64,000 bases of DNA from Nitrospira sp. Its GTDB lineage: Bacteria > Nitrospirota > Nitrospiria > Nitrospirales > Nitrospiraceae. The position numbers were made by a program, and so were the translations under genes. The stretch lies in contig JACOEM010000008.1 of NCBI GenBank assembly GCA_024998565.1, positions 1 through 64,000 of the forward strand. Direction: 5' to 3'. Every line of letters starts with the position of its first letter. Positions within the stretch are counted from its first letter, which is position 1. The notes under the pieces are model-generated. The model was given only the letters and a program-made list of their open reading frames with translations, was not told the DNA's origin and ran no database searches. This document shows positions 19,581-29,599 of the stretch, piece after piece.

Positions 19581-21373
19581 GGTTCCCTTCCTTCATGCCG
19601 CAACCGAACGCCCGTCTCTGCGGACAGCGGGAGGCAGACCACAAACCGTGCCCCGTGCCCGACCTCGCTCTCGACCTTGATCCACCCCTCGTGTAACTCC
19701 ACAATGCGATGAACCTGGGCCAGCCCCAACCCGGAGCCTTCTTTTTTCGTCGTAAAAAACGGCAGAAAGATCTTGTCGAAATTCTGTTTGGGAATGCCTT
19801 CCCCGTTATCCTGGAATGCGATTTCGATGACATCGGATCGGCGGCCACCGACCTCCACCCGCCGCACTCCGGTGGCGATCGTCAGGGTCCCTCCGGCGGA
19901 CATCGCATCGAAGGCGTTGGTGGCTAAATTCCAGAAGACCTGCTTCAACTGGTCTTGATCGACCTGTGCCATCAGTTGGTTCGGCGCCATGCGGGATACG
20001 ATCGTGATGCCGGTTCGGGACCGCGCTTCATGTTGGATCAGATCCAATGTATCGGCAAGGACTTTGTTCAAATCGTGCTCGGCCAAATTCAACGCGGGAG
20101 GGCGGGCGTACTGCAGAAATTCGGTGATGATGTTGTCGAGCCGCCTGGCTTCACGAATCGCGATATCCATCAACCGCTGACTGGTGTCGTCTGATCCGAC
20201 ATCTTGCCGCAGCATCTGCATCGCCCCCGCAAGCGCGCCGAGCGGATTGCGGATTTCATGCGCCATGCCCGCCGACATCTCACCGAGGTTGGCCAGCCAT
20301 GCCCGCCGACGCATTTCCTCTTCCAAATATCGAATTTGCGTCAGATCCTTGAACACACAGACCAGACCTCGCTGCGTGCCCTGTTCCTGCAAGGGAGACA
20401 CAGTCATTCCCAGCACCAGCCGGCTGCCGTTGGCGTGCGAACATTCCACCTCAAATCGCAAGGGAGAGAGAGGCGTCAACGCGGTTTCATCGGAGGGGGT
20501 CCCTGGGTGCCAATTGAAGACCTCCCGCCAGAGGCGTCCTTGCACGTCGGCAAAGGCATAGCCGGTGACCTCATGCGCCGCCGGATTGAAGGACGTGATC
20601 CGCCCCTCCTCATCGGTCGTGAACACACCGCTGCTGATACTGCGCACGATGCTCTCATGAAACACCTGCAGCCGGCTGAGACCTTGCTCTTTCTCGCGCA
20701 ACGATTGATCGGCATGGTGCAGTTTGTCCGCCAACGCCCCGCTCAAGAACCCAACGACCAGGAACGCCAGGCCATACACTTCAAATGTCTGCAGCACTTC
20801 GGGCCCTTCCAACTTGCTGGGAGGCAGCCACCCGGCGGCATTCAGAAGTCCGAAATATTGAACGACCGTGATGCCACCGAACAGGAGGGTACAGCCGGCT
20901 CCCGTAACAATGCCGACACGCCGGTGCGGAACCAGGCTGGCAACCGTCACGGTGATGACGTACAACACCGCAAACGGACTCTCGACACCGCCGGTCCTCA
21001 CGATAAGGACGGTCTCGAGTACGATATCGACTCCAACCTGCACCCAGGTGAACGCGGTATGAGCAGCGGGAGACGCGAGCCTTCTTAGCACCAGCGCGTA
21101 CGCGATGGTAATGGTGTACGTGAAGATGATTAAAGCGGTAAAGGTTGGAGCCGATTCGCCGCGGGTGGACTGAAACGCCAGGGATAAACCCAGCATCAGC
21201 GTCACCACGACGACCCGAAGCCCCATGAGCCAATGGAGTCTGGTCTTCAGCTCAGGCATCGAGCGCTCGCCCGACGACGCACGGGGCGGATCTGCCAGTG
21301 GCGACTTCAGAGGATTCGAGTTGAGGGATGGCCCAACGCCGGCGGTTTGAGGAAGAAGGGTCGAGGACAGCAT
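19565..21373 (-). CDS. pilS: Membrane histidine kinase with PAS domain, PilS-like
   Basis: 602 residues. Several membrane helices fill the first 215 residues, followed by a PAS domain (about 240-345). The H-box GEMSAGMAHEIRNP has His372 as phosphorylation site, and the ATPase domain has DNGEGIPKQNFDKIF and GSGLGLAQVH. This layout matches PilS kinases. The partner regulator gene overlaps the 3' end. Start is uncertain: ATG 21373 gives a Ser/Pro-rich 38-residue extension, while ATG 21259 (MPELKTRLHWLM) starts where the family usually does; neither has a clear ribosome-binding site. Confidence 0.85.
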
Positions 21374-21465
21374 GGGGGGCGCATTGCCCTGATGGATGTG
21401 CAGCGCATGGCCCGTTTCGAGGATCGAGCCATGCGCCGGAGAACGGATGCGACGATGCAGCGTCG

Positions 21466-22683
21466 CTATTGGATGGCCTGCGCCATCGTGAAGATCGGAA
21501 GATACATCGCGATGACGATAAACCCGATGATGGTACCCAACACCACCATCATGATCGGTTCGAGCAGCGAGGTCAGGGTCTCCACCGCCTGATCGACCTC
21601 GTCCTCATAAAAGTCTGCGATCTTGCCTAACATGGCATCCAGCGCGCCGGTGGACTCGCCGACGGCGATCATGTGGGTCACCATCTTAGGAAACACATTG
21701 CACTTGGCCAGCGGTTCGGAGATCGTTTTTCCGCCGCTGATGCTCACTCGCGCATTCATCAGCGCTTCCTCGATGACCTTGTTGCCGGATGTCTTGGCAC
21801 AGATGCTCAACCCCTCGAGCAACGGCACACCGCTGGTGATGAGCGTGCCCAACGTGCGGGTGAACTTCGCGACGGAGGCTTTTCTAATCAGATCACCCAC
21901 GATCGGAACCTTGAGTAACAGCCGGTCGATCACGACACGCCCGTTCACGGTGGCATAGTACCGCTTAATGGCAATGACCGTCGCGACCATCGCCCCGGCC
22001 ATGGCATACCAGTAGCTCTGGAAAAAGTTGCTGACGTTGATCACGATCTGGGTCGGACCGGGCAATCCGACTTTCCCGCCCGACATTTCCATGAACATCT
22101 GCGCGAACACAGGAATGACCCACACCATCAAGACACTGATAATGACGACGGCCACCCCGACGATGGCGGTGGGATAGACCATGGCCGACTTGATCTGGCC
22201 TTTCAGCTTCATCGCCTTTTCGATGTGCTTGGCCAGACGGGTCAGAATCGTATCGAGCAGACCGCCGACCTCACCGGCATGGATCATATTCACATAGAGG
22301 TCGTCGAACACTTTCGGGTGTCGCTTCAACGCATCGGAGAACGTCGAGCCGGCTTCCACACTGTTCTTCACGTCGCCGACCGTTTCACGCAGGACTTTGT
22401 TTTCAGACTGAGTGGAGAGAATGTCGAGACATTGGATCAGGGGCAGCCCGGCATTGATCATCGTGCCAAACTGGCGGGTGAAGACCACCAGATCCTTGTC
22501 GGTAAGGCCGCTCCCCAGGCTAAACTTGAACTTTCCGCCCATGCCGGATTTTTCTTCCAGGCTGGTCACGACGACCTGCTGCTTCCGAAGCTGCTCGACC
22601 GCCTCGTCCCTGGTCTTGGCGGTGAGCTCGCCCTTCTTCACAGCACCCTGGCGGTTCCGTCCGACATAGGCGAATGTACTCAT
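21466..22683 (-). CDS. pilC: Type IV pilus inner-membrane assembly protein
   Basis: Polytopic platform protein of type IV pilus or type II secretion machines. 405 residues with two T2SF domains: the first contains FTRQFGTMINAGLPLIQCLDIL, seen again in the second as FTRTLGTLITSGVPLLEGLSI (22 and 21 residues; only the FTRxxGTxIxxGxPLxxxL pattern matters). Transmembrane segments lie near 170-200, 220 and at the end. Together with PilS/PilR directly downstream it points to type IV pili (PilC) rather than secretion (GspF). The ATPases and pilin genes are outside the window. Confidence 0.9.
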   Translation of the reverse strand: MSTFAYVGRNRQGAVKKGELTAKTRDEAVEQLRKQQVVVTSLEEKSGMGGKFKFSLGSGLTDKDLVVFTRQFGTMINAGLPLIQCLDILSTQSENKVLRETVGDVKNSVEAGSTFSDALKRHPKVFDDLYVNMIHAGEVGGLLDTILTRLAKHIEKAMKLKGQIKSAMVYPTAIVGVAVVIISVLMVWVIPVFAQMFMEMSGGKVGLPGPTQIVINVSNFFQSYWYAMAGAMVATVIAIKRYYATVNGRVVIDRLLLKVPIVGDLIRKASVAKFTRTLGTLITSGVPLLEGLSICAKTSGNKVIEEALMNARVSISGGKTISEPLAKCNVFPKMVTHMIAVGESTGALDAMLGKIADFYEDEVDQAVETLTSLLEPIMMVVLGTIIGFIVIAMYLPIFTMAQAIQ

Positions 22684-22750
22684 AACGCGGTTTCCACTCC
22701 TTTGAACCCCAGGCAGGACACGTACGTATGCAGCGGGAAACTATGATCGA

Positions 22751-22779
22751 AGTCTATAAGACGACCTAAAAACTGTCAA
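22751..22779 (-). promoter_or_regulatory. Promoter for the pilC-pilS-pilR run
   Basis: TTGACA (22774-22779) is a perfect -35 element, and TAGACT (22751-22756) lies 17 bases downstream as -10. This places the transcript start about 60 bases before the pilC ATG. Confidence 0.5.
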
Positions 22780-22848
22780 ACGAATGCACGAAAGCGGACC
22801 GGCGGAAGCAGTGGACAGACGCGTTCACCAAGGCAGTGCGCGCTAAGC

Positions 22849-23385
22849 CTAGTTGGAGGTAATGCGGCAATAGCCGCGGGAGAGATAGTGCAGACCGGAC
22901 ATGAGAGTCACCCCGCCCATGAGATACAGGAGCGGGTCGAGCGTGGCGAGATCGAGCCGGCGAGAGGCAAAGAAAATGATGGAGACCAGCGTCGCCAATT
23001 GGACCAATGTGGTGCCCTTCCCAAGCACAGTCGGCGAGATATCGACCTGGGTGTGGGTGAAATGGGCGACGGCCGCCCCCAGCATCAACATGAGATCGCG
23101 GCTGACCACTAGAATCGTCAGCCAGAGCGGAACCAGATGCATCACTGAGAGCGTGATGAACCCCGTCGTCAGCATGAGTTTATCCGCCAGAGGATCCAGG
23201 ACTTCTCCGAGTCTGGTCCGCTGATCGGCCACACGCGCGATGATTCCATCGAGCGCATCCGTCAACCCGGCGATGAAGAGCGTCGCCAACGCGTAGTCGA
23301 ATTGCTCATAGTTGAGCAACCCCACATACACCGGGATCAACAGGATGCGCAGCATCGTCAGACTGTTGGGAACGTTCATGTTCAT
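22849..23385 (-). CDS. pgsA: CDP-diacylglycerol-glycerol-3-phosphate phosphatidyltransferase
   Basis: Makes phosphatidylglycerol phosphate in the membrane. The CDP-alcohol phosphotransferase signature DG-x2-AR-x8-G-x3-D-x3-D is complete (from DALDGIIARVADQR to DPLADK). 178 residues with four or five hydrophobic segments; N-terminus NVPNSLTMLRILLIPVY is typical of PgsA. A strong promoter lies directly upstream. Phosphatidylserine synthase and cardiolipin synthase share the signature but differ in length and N-terminus. Confidence 0.88.
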   Translation of the reverse strand: MNMNVPNSLTMLRILLIPVYVGLLNYEQFDYALATLFIAGLTDALDGIIARVADQRTRLGEVLDPLADKLMLTTGFITLSVMHLVPLWLTILVVSRDLMLMLGAAVAHFTHTQVDISPTVLGKGTTLVQLATLVSIIFFASRRLDLATLDPLLYLMGGVTLMSGLHYLSRGYCRITSN

Positions 23386-23445
23386 CGAAACAGCTGGTGT
23401 TTGAATCGGCCCCTCGACTGGCGAACGATGTCACGCGAATCCCGC

Positions 23446-23475
23446 ATCATAGAAACCCCTGGAGAACCTTGTCAA
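23446..23475 (-). promoter_or_regulatory. Promoter for pgsA
   Basis: TTGACA (23470-23475) and TATGAT (23446-23451) are separated by 18 bases on the minus strand, close to sigma-70 consensus. Its upstream edge abuts the divergent plus-strand promoter. Confidence 0.6.
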
Positions 23476-23481
23476 CGACGG

Positions 23482-23510
23482 TTGCACTCCGGAAAGGAGG
23501 TCCCTATAAT
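23482..23510 (+). promoter_or_regulatory. Promoter for the small gene at 23556
   Basis: TTGCAC (23482-23487) and a perfect TATAAT (23505-23510) are 17 bases apart. The -10 is bracketed by GGTCCC (23499-23504) and GGGACC (23512-23517), an inverted repeat that could be an operator. Confidence 0.6.
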
Positions 23511-23555
23511 CGGGACCCGTAAGACGCTCCCGGCGGATGATGGACGGAGGTTTGT

Positions 23556-23876
23556 ATGAGTGGACTTCCCCTCCTCTTTAAGAAAGAGGGCTTAATCGAA
23601 CGGCATCAAGTCGAGGGGATCGACCCGAGCGACCGGTATTTTAATCGGGCGGTGCTCGTCAGTCGTGTAGCGGCGGGCTATACGGGAAAGGTCACCTATG
23701 AGGCGTACGCCGTCGAAGGCCCCGCGCACCCCACCACGAGTGCTGCCGTCAAGGCCGTCGTTGAGAAGCTCATGGGAGTCGGGTTTACCCGGTTGCGCAC
23801 CCGTCTAAACTTCAAAGGCAACCGCTACCTGGCCGAAAAAGAAACCTGGACCGACTATCCGGACCTGCCAGCCTAG
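23556..23876 (+). CDS. Small protein of unknown function
   Basis: 106 residues, soluble, with no signal peptide or membrane helix. It reads as alternating strand and helix, with a basic middle (RLRTRLNFKGNRYLAEKETW). GGAGG precedes the ATG by six bases and a consensus promoter lies about 45 bases upstream, so it is very likely expressed. Its stop overlaps the stop of the convergent serine-hydrolase gene by four bases. I do not recognise the family. Confidence 0.75.
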   Translation: MSGLPLLFKKEGLIERHQVEGIDPSDRYFNRAVLVSRVAAGYTGKVTYEAYAVEGPAHPTTSAAVKAVVEKLMGVGFTRLRTRLNFKGNRYLAEKETWTDYPDLPA

Positions 23877-25003
23877 CCTCCCAGAAATTCCCGGCATATC
23901 AGATCGTGAATGAGCGGGCGGAAGGCCAGGATGCGCTCGTTCTTCCTCGTCGGATGCACCCGGTTCGAAAGCAACACCACTTCCAACTCTTTGACCGGAT
24001 CGAGCCACAGCGAAGTCCCCGTGTACCCGAGATGCCCGAATGATTCCGGGGTAAAACGCGTTCCGGAAGAGGACGGCGCAGACGGCGTATCCCAACCCAA
24101 GGCCCAACTAGCACCCGATATTCCCTGCTGCCGGGTCGTAAACAGCCTGGCGAGTTCAGGATCTAACAATCCCGGCTTACCGTGCCAGCCATCCATCCAC
24201 GCCTTCGCCACCGCGAGTACCGCGCGCGCCGTGCCGAACAACCCGGCATGACCGGCCACACCGCCCAGTGCGAAGGCATTCTCGTCGTGCACTTCGCCGC
24301 ACAACATACGACCCCTCCAAGAATCGTCTTCGGTCGGGGCGATTGCAGGTGCCCCCAATGAGGCAGCAGGATTCGCATGCGACCCGCGCGGGAGGTACGC
24401 AAGCGGCTGGGCCTCAAGCGAACGATAGATCTGGTTCTTGCAAAATTGGTCCAGCGACTCACCGGCCAGCCGCTCCACCGCCCATCCCAGCAGCATGAAC
24501 CCCAGGTCGCTATAGAGACTGCGCGAACCCCGCTCGTAGACCAACTCCTCCTGCGCCATGTAGCCCAGCACCGCCTCACGCGCCGCCGTACGTCCCGGAA
24601 ATCCGGACCGTCCTGCCTCAAGCGACGCCAGCCGCTCGTAATAGGGACGCCAACCGGGAAGCCCCGAGCTATGGGTGAGCAGTTGCCGGATAGAGGCCGC
24701 CCCCGCGGCACTGCCCTGCAGTTCATTGAGGATATGATCGATCCGGTCTTCCAGCACCAGTCGGCCGCGTTGCGTCAGCAACAGCAACGCCGTGGTGGTC
24801 GCCAGCACCTTGGTCAGAGAGGCCAGGTCGTAGCAGGTATGACTCGTCACCGCTTCGCCCGGACTCTGCGACGACAGGCGGCCGGCGGCGCCTTCATAGA
24901 CGAACGCCCCGCGCAATCGGACGGCCAACACCGCACCGGGAAACGTGCCGTCATCGACCGCTGCCTGCAACGCGGCCTGAATGGGATGTGGTGTCGCCAT
25001 CAA
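23873..25003 (-). CDS. Beta-lactamase-family serine hydrolase
   Basis: 376 residues of the class C beta-lactamase/penicillin-binding fold. The nucleophile motif SxxK is SLTK (62-65) in DLASLTKVLATT, and YSD in LYSDLGFMLLG fits the YxN position; HLGYTGTS is the likely third motif. There is no signal peptide, so it is probably cytoplasmic and more likely an esterase or peptidase acting on muropeptides than a resistance enzyme. An ATG one codon later is an equally good start. Convergent with the small unknown gene. Confidence 0.82.
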   Translation of the reverse strand: MMATPHPIQAALQAAVDDGTFPGAVLAVRLRGAFVYEGAAGRLSSQSPGEAVTSHTCYDLASLTKVLATTTALLLLTQRGRLVLEDRIDHILNELQGSAAGAASIRQLLTHSSGLPGWRPYYERLASLEAGRSGFPGRTAAREAVLGYMAQEELVYERGSRSLYSDLGFMLLGWAVERLAGESLDQFCKNQIYRSLEAQPLAYLPRGSHANPAASLGAPAIAPTEDDSWRGRMLCGEVHDENAFALGGVAGHAGLFGTARAVLAVAKAWMDGWHGKPGLLDPELARLFTTRQQGISGASWALGWDTPSAPSSSGTRFTPESFGHLGYTGTSLWLDPVKELEVVLLSNRVHPTRKNERILAFRPLIHDLICREFLGG

Positions 25004-25108
25004 TATACGCCTACAAGAGGTTTACGGAGAGAAGGAGGGAATGGACGGGTAAAGCCCCCTGGCAGCCCCGCCCGAGGCGGAAGAGAAAATCGAAGGGGCG
25101 CAGGACCC

Positions 25109-25621
25109 TCAACGCGCGGTGCTTGATTCGCCGGTTAGCTTACCTTCGACAGAGGCTGCATCCGACTGGTAGGCATCGCTTTCTTCCACTTCCAACATGC
25201 GCTCGAACGAGCGCAGGGTCGAACGGAATCGCTCCACCATCATCAGACGTTGTTTCTGGAGATCTGCGAGACCACGTTGCATCTCGGAGAGACTCACCCG
25301 GGCCTGCCGGATAATTTCACTCGCCTTCAGTTCGGCTTCTTTGACGATCAAATCGGACTCGCGCTGCGCAGACCGTTTCACATCCTCGGCCAGCGTCTGG
25401 GCGGAAACCAGAGTATTCGACAACGTCGTTTCCGTGCGTCGCAGGTCGGTGACCTGCTGCTCGGTTGCAGTCAACTTTTCACGAAGCGCGCTGTTCTCTC
25501 GATTCAAGTTCTCAACGGTCAATGCCAGCTCCTCGAGGAACCGGTTCACTTCGTCCCGGTCATAACCCCGGAACTTGACCTGGAAGACCATCTGCTGAAT
25601 GTCGATGGGAGTGATTTTCAT
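25109..25621 (-). CDS. divIVA: DivIVA-domain coiled-coil protein
   Basis: 170 residues. The N-terminus ITPIDIQQMVFQVKFRGYDR is the DivIVA membrane-binding domain with its FxxxFRGYD-type core, followed by a long coiled coil from about residue 30 to 140. DivIVA proteins bind curved membrane at septa and poles and recruit partners. In Gram-negatives they are short and of unclear role. Last gene of the dcw-linked run, after yggT, the same order as in many Gram-positives. Confidence 0.88.
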   Translation of the reverse strand: MKITPIDIQQMVFQVKFRGYDRDEVNRFLEELALTVENLNRENSALREKLTATEQQVTDLRRTETTLSNTLVSAQTLAEDVKRSAQRESDLIVKEAELKASEIIRQARVSLSEMQRGLADLQKQRLMMVERFRSTLRSFERMLEVEESDAYQSDAASVEGKLTGESSTAR

Positions 25622-25642
25622 GCGACACCTCTTGCCCGACGG

Positions 25643-25939
25643 TTAATGCATCCGCACGGCGAAATCCCGTAACGATTGAACCACGGCATATTGCAAAAAG
25701 ACAAGGATCAGAATCGCGATCATCGGCGACAGATCCATGCCCATGCGCCATCCGACCAGCCGACGGATCGGCGTGAGCACCGGCTCCGTCGCGCGCTCCA
25801 AAAACTGCACGATCGGGTTCCACGGGTCCGGATTGACCCACGAAATCAACGCGCGGGCGATGATGACCCACATGTACAGCCACAAGACCGTATCCAGCAC
25901 CGTGGCCGTTCCTTGCAGCACATTGCTCAAGACAAACAT
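25643..25939 (-). CDS. yggT: YggT family membrane protein
   Basis: 98 residues with hydrophobic segments near residues 5-30 and 70-90. It shows the family's ISWVNPDPWNPIVQFLERATEPVLTPIRR region (longer than needed: the key part is ARALISWVNPDPWNP). Function uncertain; in some bacteria the family is linked to division and osmotic tolerance. It starts on the last base of proC and precedes divIVA. Confidence 0.88.
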   Translation of the reverse strand: MFVLSNVLQGTATVLDTVLWLYMWVIIARALISWVNPDPWNPIVQFLERATEPVLTPIRRLVGWRMGMDLSPMIAILILVFLQYAVVQSLRDFAVRMH

Positions 25940-26745
25940 CAGCGTCCCAACTCCTGTGAACGTTTCGTGGCCGCTTCGACGGCCGCCATCAGACAGCTCC
26001 GCAGCCCTCCAGCCTCCAGCTGGTACAACCCGGCGATCGTGGTACCTCCCGGCGACGCCACCTGATCCTTCAACCGGGCCGGATGTTCTCCGCGCTCCAA
26101 AACCATTCTTGCGGCACCTAAAACCGTCTGCGCGGCCAGGAGTTCAGCGGTCGCACGCGGCAATCCCATCCGGACGCCGCCGTCGGCCAAGGCTTCAATG
26201 GCGACGAATACATAGGCAGGGCCGCTTCCGCTCAGGCCGGTCACGGCATCCATGAGTCGTTCCTCAACCGAGACGACCGACCCGACCGCCTCAAACAATG
26301 TCCGCACCGCGACCAGATCGTCAGATCGGAGGTCGGGCGGACTGGTCAACGCCGTCACTCCTTCCCGCACCAAAGCCGGCGTGTTAGGCATCGCCCGGAT
26401 GATGCCTCTGGGCGTCACGATCCGCTCGCTGATCCAGGCGGTCGTCACACCGGCGGCAATGGAAACCACCAATTTCCCGGCACAGGCCTGCCCCGCATCA
26501 CTGAGCACCGCCGGCATCGCCTGCGGTTTCACTGCCAGGACCACCAGATCGGCCTCCCGAACAGCCTTCGCATTCTCATCGCCGACACGAATGCCGAACC
26601 GCGATTTCAATACATCGCGACGCGCGGCGACCGGGTCCGTCGCGCAAATCGATGCCGGCTCACAGGCACCCGCAGCCAGGAGTCCGCCGATCAGCGCCTC
26701 CGCCATTTGCCCACCGCCGAGGAATGCAATCGGTTGTGTCAGCAT
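25939..26745 (-). CDS. proC: Pyrroline-5-carboxylate reductase
   Basis: Last step of proline synthesis: reduces pyrroline-5-carboxylate with NAD(P)H. FLGGGQMAEALIGGLL is the dinucleotide-binding motif, and GLSGSGPAYVF with the following ALADGGVRMGLPR form the family signature. 268 residues. The start is at MLTQPIAFLGGG, with GAGGTG about ten bases upstream; the open frame upstream lies within yggS. It is part of the conserved yggS-proC-yggT order. Confidence 0.94.
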   Translation of the reverse strand: MLTQPIAFLGGGQMAEALIGGLLAAGACEPASICATDPVAARRDVLKSRFGIRVGDENAKAVREADLVVLAVKPQAMPAVLSDAGQACAGKLVVSIAAGVTTAWISERIVTPRGIIRAMPNTPALVREGVTALTSPPDLRSDDLVAVRTLFEAVGSVVSVEERLMDAVTGLSGSGPAYVFVAIEALADGGVRMGLPRATAELLAAQTVLGAARMVLERGEHPARLKDQVASPGGTTIAGLYQLEAGGLRSCLMAAVEAATKRSQELGR

Positions 26746-26749
26746 CGGT

Positions 26750-27457
26750 TTACTCACCTCGCGCTCCGAAAATCGCCGTTCCGACTCGCACGTACGTCGC
26801 CCCTTCCTCGATGGCAACGGGATAGTCGTGCGACATGCCCATCGAGAGCTCCTGCATATTAATGTTCCTGTACCCCCGCGCTGTCAATGCCTGAGCGAGG
26901 GTCCGGAGTTGTCGAAAGTAGGGACGCGCGTCTTCAGCCGTCGGAGTGGGTGGGGGAATGGCCATGAGGCCGCGAATATCCAGATGTTCGAGCCCGTTCA
27001 GGGATTCCAGGGCCGCCACCAGTGTCGTGGGCTCAAATCCTCCCTTGCTGGCTTCTCCACCAAGATTTACTTCCAACAGAACACGTTGCCGCAGCCGTGC
27101 AACCTTCGCCTGCCGGTCGATCTCTTCCGCCAGGGCAAGGCTGTCCACGGAATGAATCGTCTCAAATCGCCCGACGACCGACTTCACCTTGCGCCGTTGG
27201 AGGGTCCCGATAAAGTGCCACACGACCCCTTCGCGCTCCAACGCGTCGATTTTCGGCAAGGCTTCCTGAACGCGATTCTCTCCCAGGTGCCGAAGGCCCG
27301 CGTCCACCGCCTGACGCAGCCGTTCAACGGACACGGTCTTGGACGCGGCAATGAGACGAACAGAGCCTGGCAGGCGCCCCGCACGAGCGGTCGCACGTTG
27401 TATTTCGTCGAGCACTGATCGAACCCGACCCGCAATCGTCCCCAGGTCTGCATTCAT
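26750..27457 (-). CDS. yggS: YggS-family pyridoxal phosphate homeostasis protein
   Basis: 235-residue single-domain alanine-racemase-fold protein that binds PLP through the lysine of LIAASKTVS (about residue 38). These proteins balance vitamin B6 and have no proven catalytic role. HFIGTLQRRKVK and the C-terminal SMGMSHDYPVAIEEGATYVRVG are conserved. Four bases separate it from proC. Confidence 0.93.
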   Translation of the reverse strand: MNADLGTIAGRVRSVLDEIQRATARAGRLPGSVRLIAASKTVSVERLRQAVDAGLRHLGENRVQEALPKIDALEREGVVWHFIGTLQRRKVKSVVGRFETIHSVDSLALAEEIDRQAKVARLRQRVLLEVNLGGEASKGGFEPTTLVAALESLNGLEHLDIRGLMAIPPPTPTAEDARPYFRQLRTLAQALTARGYRNINMQELSMGMSHDYPVAIEEGATYVRVGTAIFGARGE

Positions 27458-27558
27458 CCTGCCGCCCTGCAGCTTGCTCCATGTTCTCTGTCACCCCATG
27501 TCGCCCCTGAGCAGGTGATTCGAGAAGTACCGGATATCACATCGATCGGGTATCGATC

Positions 27559-28302
27559 TCAAACCGACCGTCTGGGCACGAGGGCAATCCCGCTGACCAT
27601 CGTGGCCTTCACCACCCCGTCGCGACGATAACTATAAAACCGCTCGGGCTGACAGATGGTACAGGCATCGACCGTTGCGACCCGCTCTGCGGCCAGTCCG
27701 TCAGCCAGCGCTTGCCGGCGCACAAAGGCGCGCAGATCCAGATGCGCCTTCTGGCTGCTCACCGGTTTCACGACTGATTGCCATTCGGGAAAAACCTCCC
27801 GCAGTCGCGCAAGGACCGGCTCATCCACTTCGTAACAGCAGGGACCGGCAGAAGGACCGATCGCCATCTGCAGCCGATCCACAGTCGCCCCGAACCGGCT
27901 CACCATCAAGGCCACCGTCTTCGGCACAATACCGGCCACCGCACCTCGCCAGCCTGCATGGATCGCCGCAACCACTCGTCGCTCTGGATCGTGCAGCAGC
28001 ACCGGCACACAATCCGCGGTCCGCACAGTGACCATCACGCCGGGCTGGTCAGTCACTAACGCGTCCCAGCCTCCTTCGAAGGCGTCGCCCTGCTCGACCG
28101 GCCGATCGACGATCAGCGCATCCGTCCCGTGAACCTGTTTGACGGACAGGATCACGCTCGCGCCTCGTTCGCGATGCGGAGCCCCTGGCACAGCGGCACG
28201 ACCCGGCGTCACCGAGACGGACGACAACCGGGTGCCGAAAAAATGTTCCACCCCATCCGTGGCCGTCGTAAACGACGGCGCCGTGATGATCTCTGACGCC
28301 AT
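27559..28302 (-). CDS. pgeF: Laccase-domain protein PgeF/YfiH
   Basis: 247 residues of the multicopper-oxidase-4 family. In E. coli PgeF corrects UDP-MurNAc bearing serine in place of alanine, which suits its place beside the mur genes. Metal-site motifs: VKQVHGTDA, TADCVPVLL, AAIHAGWRGAVAGIV and GPSAGPCCYEV. The ATG at 28302 gives the expected N-terminus; GAGG lies about eleven bases upstream. It follows ftsZ by 40 bases. Confidence 0.92.
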   Translation of the reverse strand: MASEIITAPSFTTATDGVEHFFGTRLSSVSVTPGRAAVPGAPHRERGASVILSVKQVHGTDALIVDRPVEQGDAFEGGWDALVTDQPGVMVTVRTADCVPVLLHDPERRVVAAIHAGWRGAVAGIVPKTVALMVSRFGATVDRLQMAIGPSAGPCCYEVDEPVLARLREVFPEWQSVVKPVSSQKAHLDLRAFVRRQALADGLAAERVATVDACTICQPERFYSYRRDGVVKATMVSGIALVPRRSV

Positions 28303-28342
28303 CCCGATTTCAATCCTCGCAGTGACCGATACCGCTTCGTGC

Positions 28343-29545
28343 TCAGTCGGCCTGCTTGCGCAGAAACGTCGGCACATCCCATTCATCGTCGCCGACCACC
28401 GCGATCCGCTCCACGGCTTCGCGGGTCTCGCCCATGCGGCGAAGGAAGGTCGGACGATCCAAGTCCTTATGGGGGCGATCCGATCCTGTCGCATGCACGC
28501 CGGTCAGCACCTGTTGCGCCGGGCGGCCGTTGGGAGTCCGTGCCGCAGGGCGTTCCGCCGCGACGGCCGGTCGCGCAGTCGCTTGTTCTTCGCGCTCGAA
28601 GCCGGTCGCAATCACGGTCACGATCAGATCATCGCCGATCTCAGGATTGATGACCTGTCCGACGATGATGTTCGCTTCGGCATCCGCCGCATGCTGAACG
28701 ATCGAGGCCGCTTCTTCCACTTCATGCAGCGACATATTCGGGCCGCCCGTGATATTCAGCAGCACTCCACGGGCACCTTCGACACTGCCCTCTTCCAACA
28801 AGGGACTGCAAATCGCCTTCTGCGCCGCTTCCTGCGCCCGGTTGGCGCCGCGTCCGATGCCCATACCCATGACTGCGCGTCCCGTGTGCGCCATGATCGT
28901 CCGCACATCGGCGAAATCGACGTTGACCAACCCGATGGTCGTAATCACGTCCGCAATGCCCTGGATCGCCTGACGCAGCACATCGTCCGCCACCTTGAAC
29001 GCATCCAGCAACGGGGTGGCCTTGTCCACGATTCCCAGCAACCGTTGATTCGGGATAATCAGGAGCGTATCGACATGCCTCCCGAGATCGCGAATGCCTT
29101 CCTCGGCGTGGCTCATCCGCCGGTGTCCTTCATACTGGAAGGGCTTGGTCACAACTGCGACGGTCAGGATGCCCAGTTCACGCGCGATACTGGCCACGAT
29201 CGGAGCCGCGCCTGTCCCGGTGCCGCCGCCCATTCCGGCGGTGACAAACACCATGTCGGCGCCGACCAGACTCTCGCGAATCTCGTCTTTGCTTTCCAAC
29301 GCGGCGTCGCGTCCCACTTCAGGCTTGGCACCGGCGCCGAGGCCGCGAGTCCGCTCCGGCCCGATCTGAATCTTATACGACGCCTGAGACCGCTCGAGCG
29401 CCTGCACATCCGTATTCGCGGCCACGAAATCGACCCGGCACAATCCGCCGGTGATCATCGTATTGACGGCGTTGCACCCCGCTCCTCCGACACCGATCAC
29501 TTTGATGCGAACGGGCGATTGCGGCTCCTCTTGAAATGAAAACAT
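28343..29545 (-). CDS. ftsZ: Cell division GTPase FtsZ
   Basis: Tubulin homologue that forms the division ring. The tubulin signature [10 protein letters not shown] is at about 106-115, and the T7 loop lies in [12 protein letters not shown] linker of about 60 residues leads to the terminal peptide DVPTFLRKQ, which binds FtsA; this peptide is intact. 400 residues. A GGAGGTG box precedes the ATG. Lies 54 bases after ftsA. Confidence 0.97.
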   Translation of the reverse strand: MFSFQEEPQSPVRIKVIGVGGAGCNAVNTMITGGLCRVDFVAANTDVQALERSQASYKIQIGPERTRGLGAGAKPEVGRDAALESKDEIRESLVGADMVFVTAGMGGGTGTGAAPIVASIARELGILTVAVVTKPFQYEGHRRMSHAEEGIRDLGRHVDTLLIIPNQRLLGIVDKATPLLDAFKVADDVLRQAIQGIADVITTIGLVNVDFADVRTIMAHTGRAVMGMGIGRGANRAQEAAQKAICSPLLEEGSVEGARGVLLNITGGPNMSLHEVEEAASIVQHAADAEANIIVGQVINPEIGDDLIVTVIATGFEREEQATARPAVAAERPAARTPNGRPAQQVLTGVHATGSDRPHKDLDRPTFLRRMGETREAVERIAVVGDDEWDVPTFLRKQAD

Positions 29546-29599
29546 CGTGGCACCTCCCTTGACGATGGCGCGGACGTGGTCTTAAGCCGTCCGCAAAAG

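Noticed and set aside
28139-29539. 466-codon plus-strand frame opposite ftsZ
   Set aside because: Mirrors ftsZ codon bias; His/Arg-rich product without domains.
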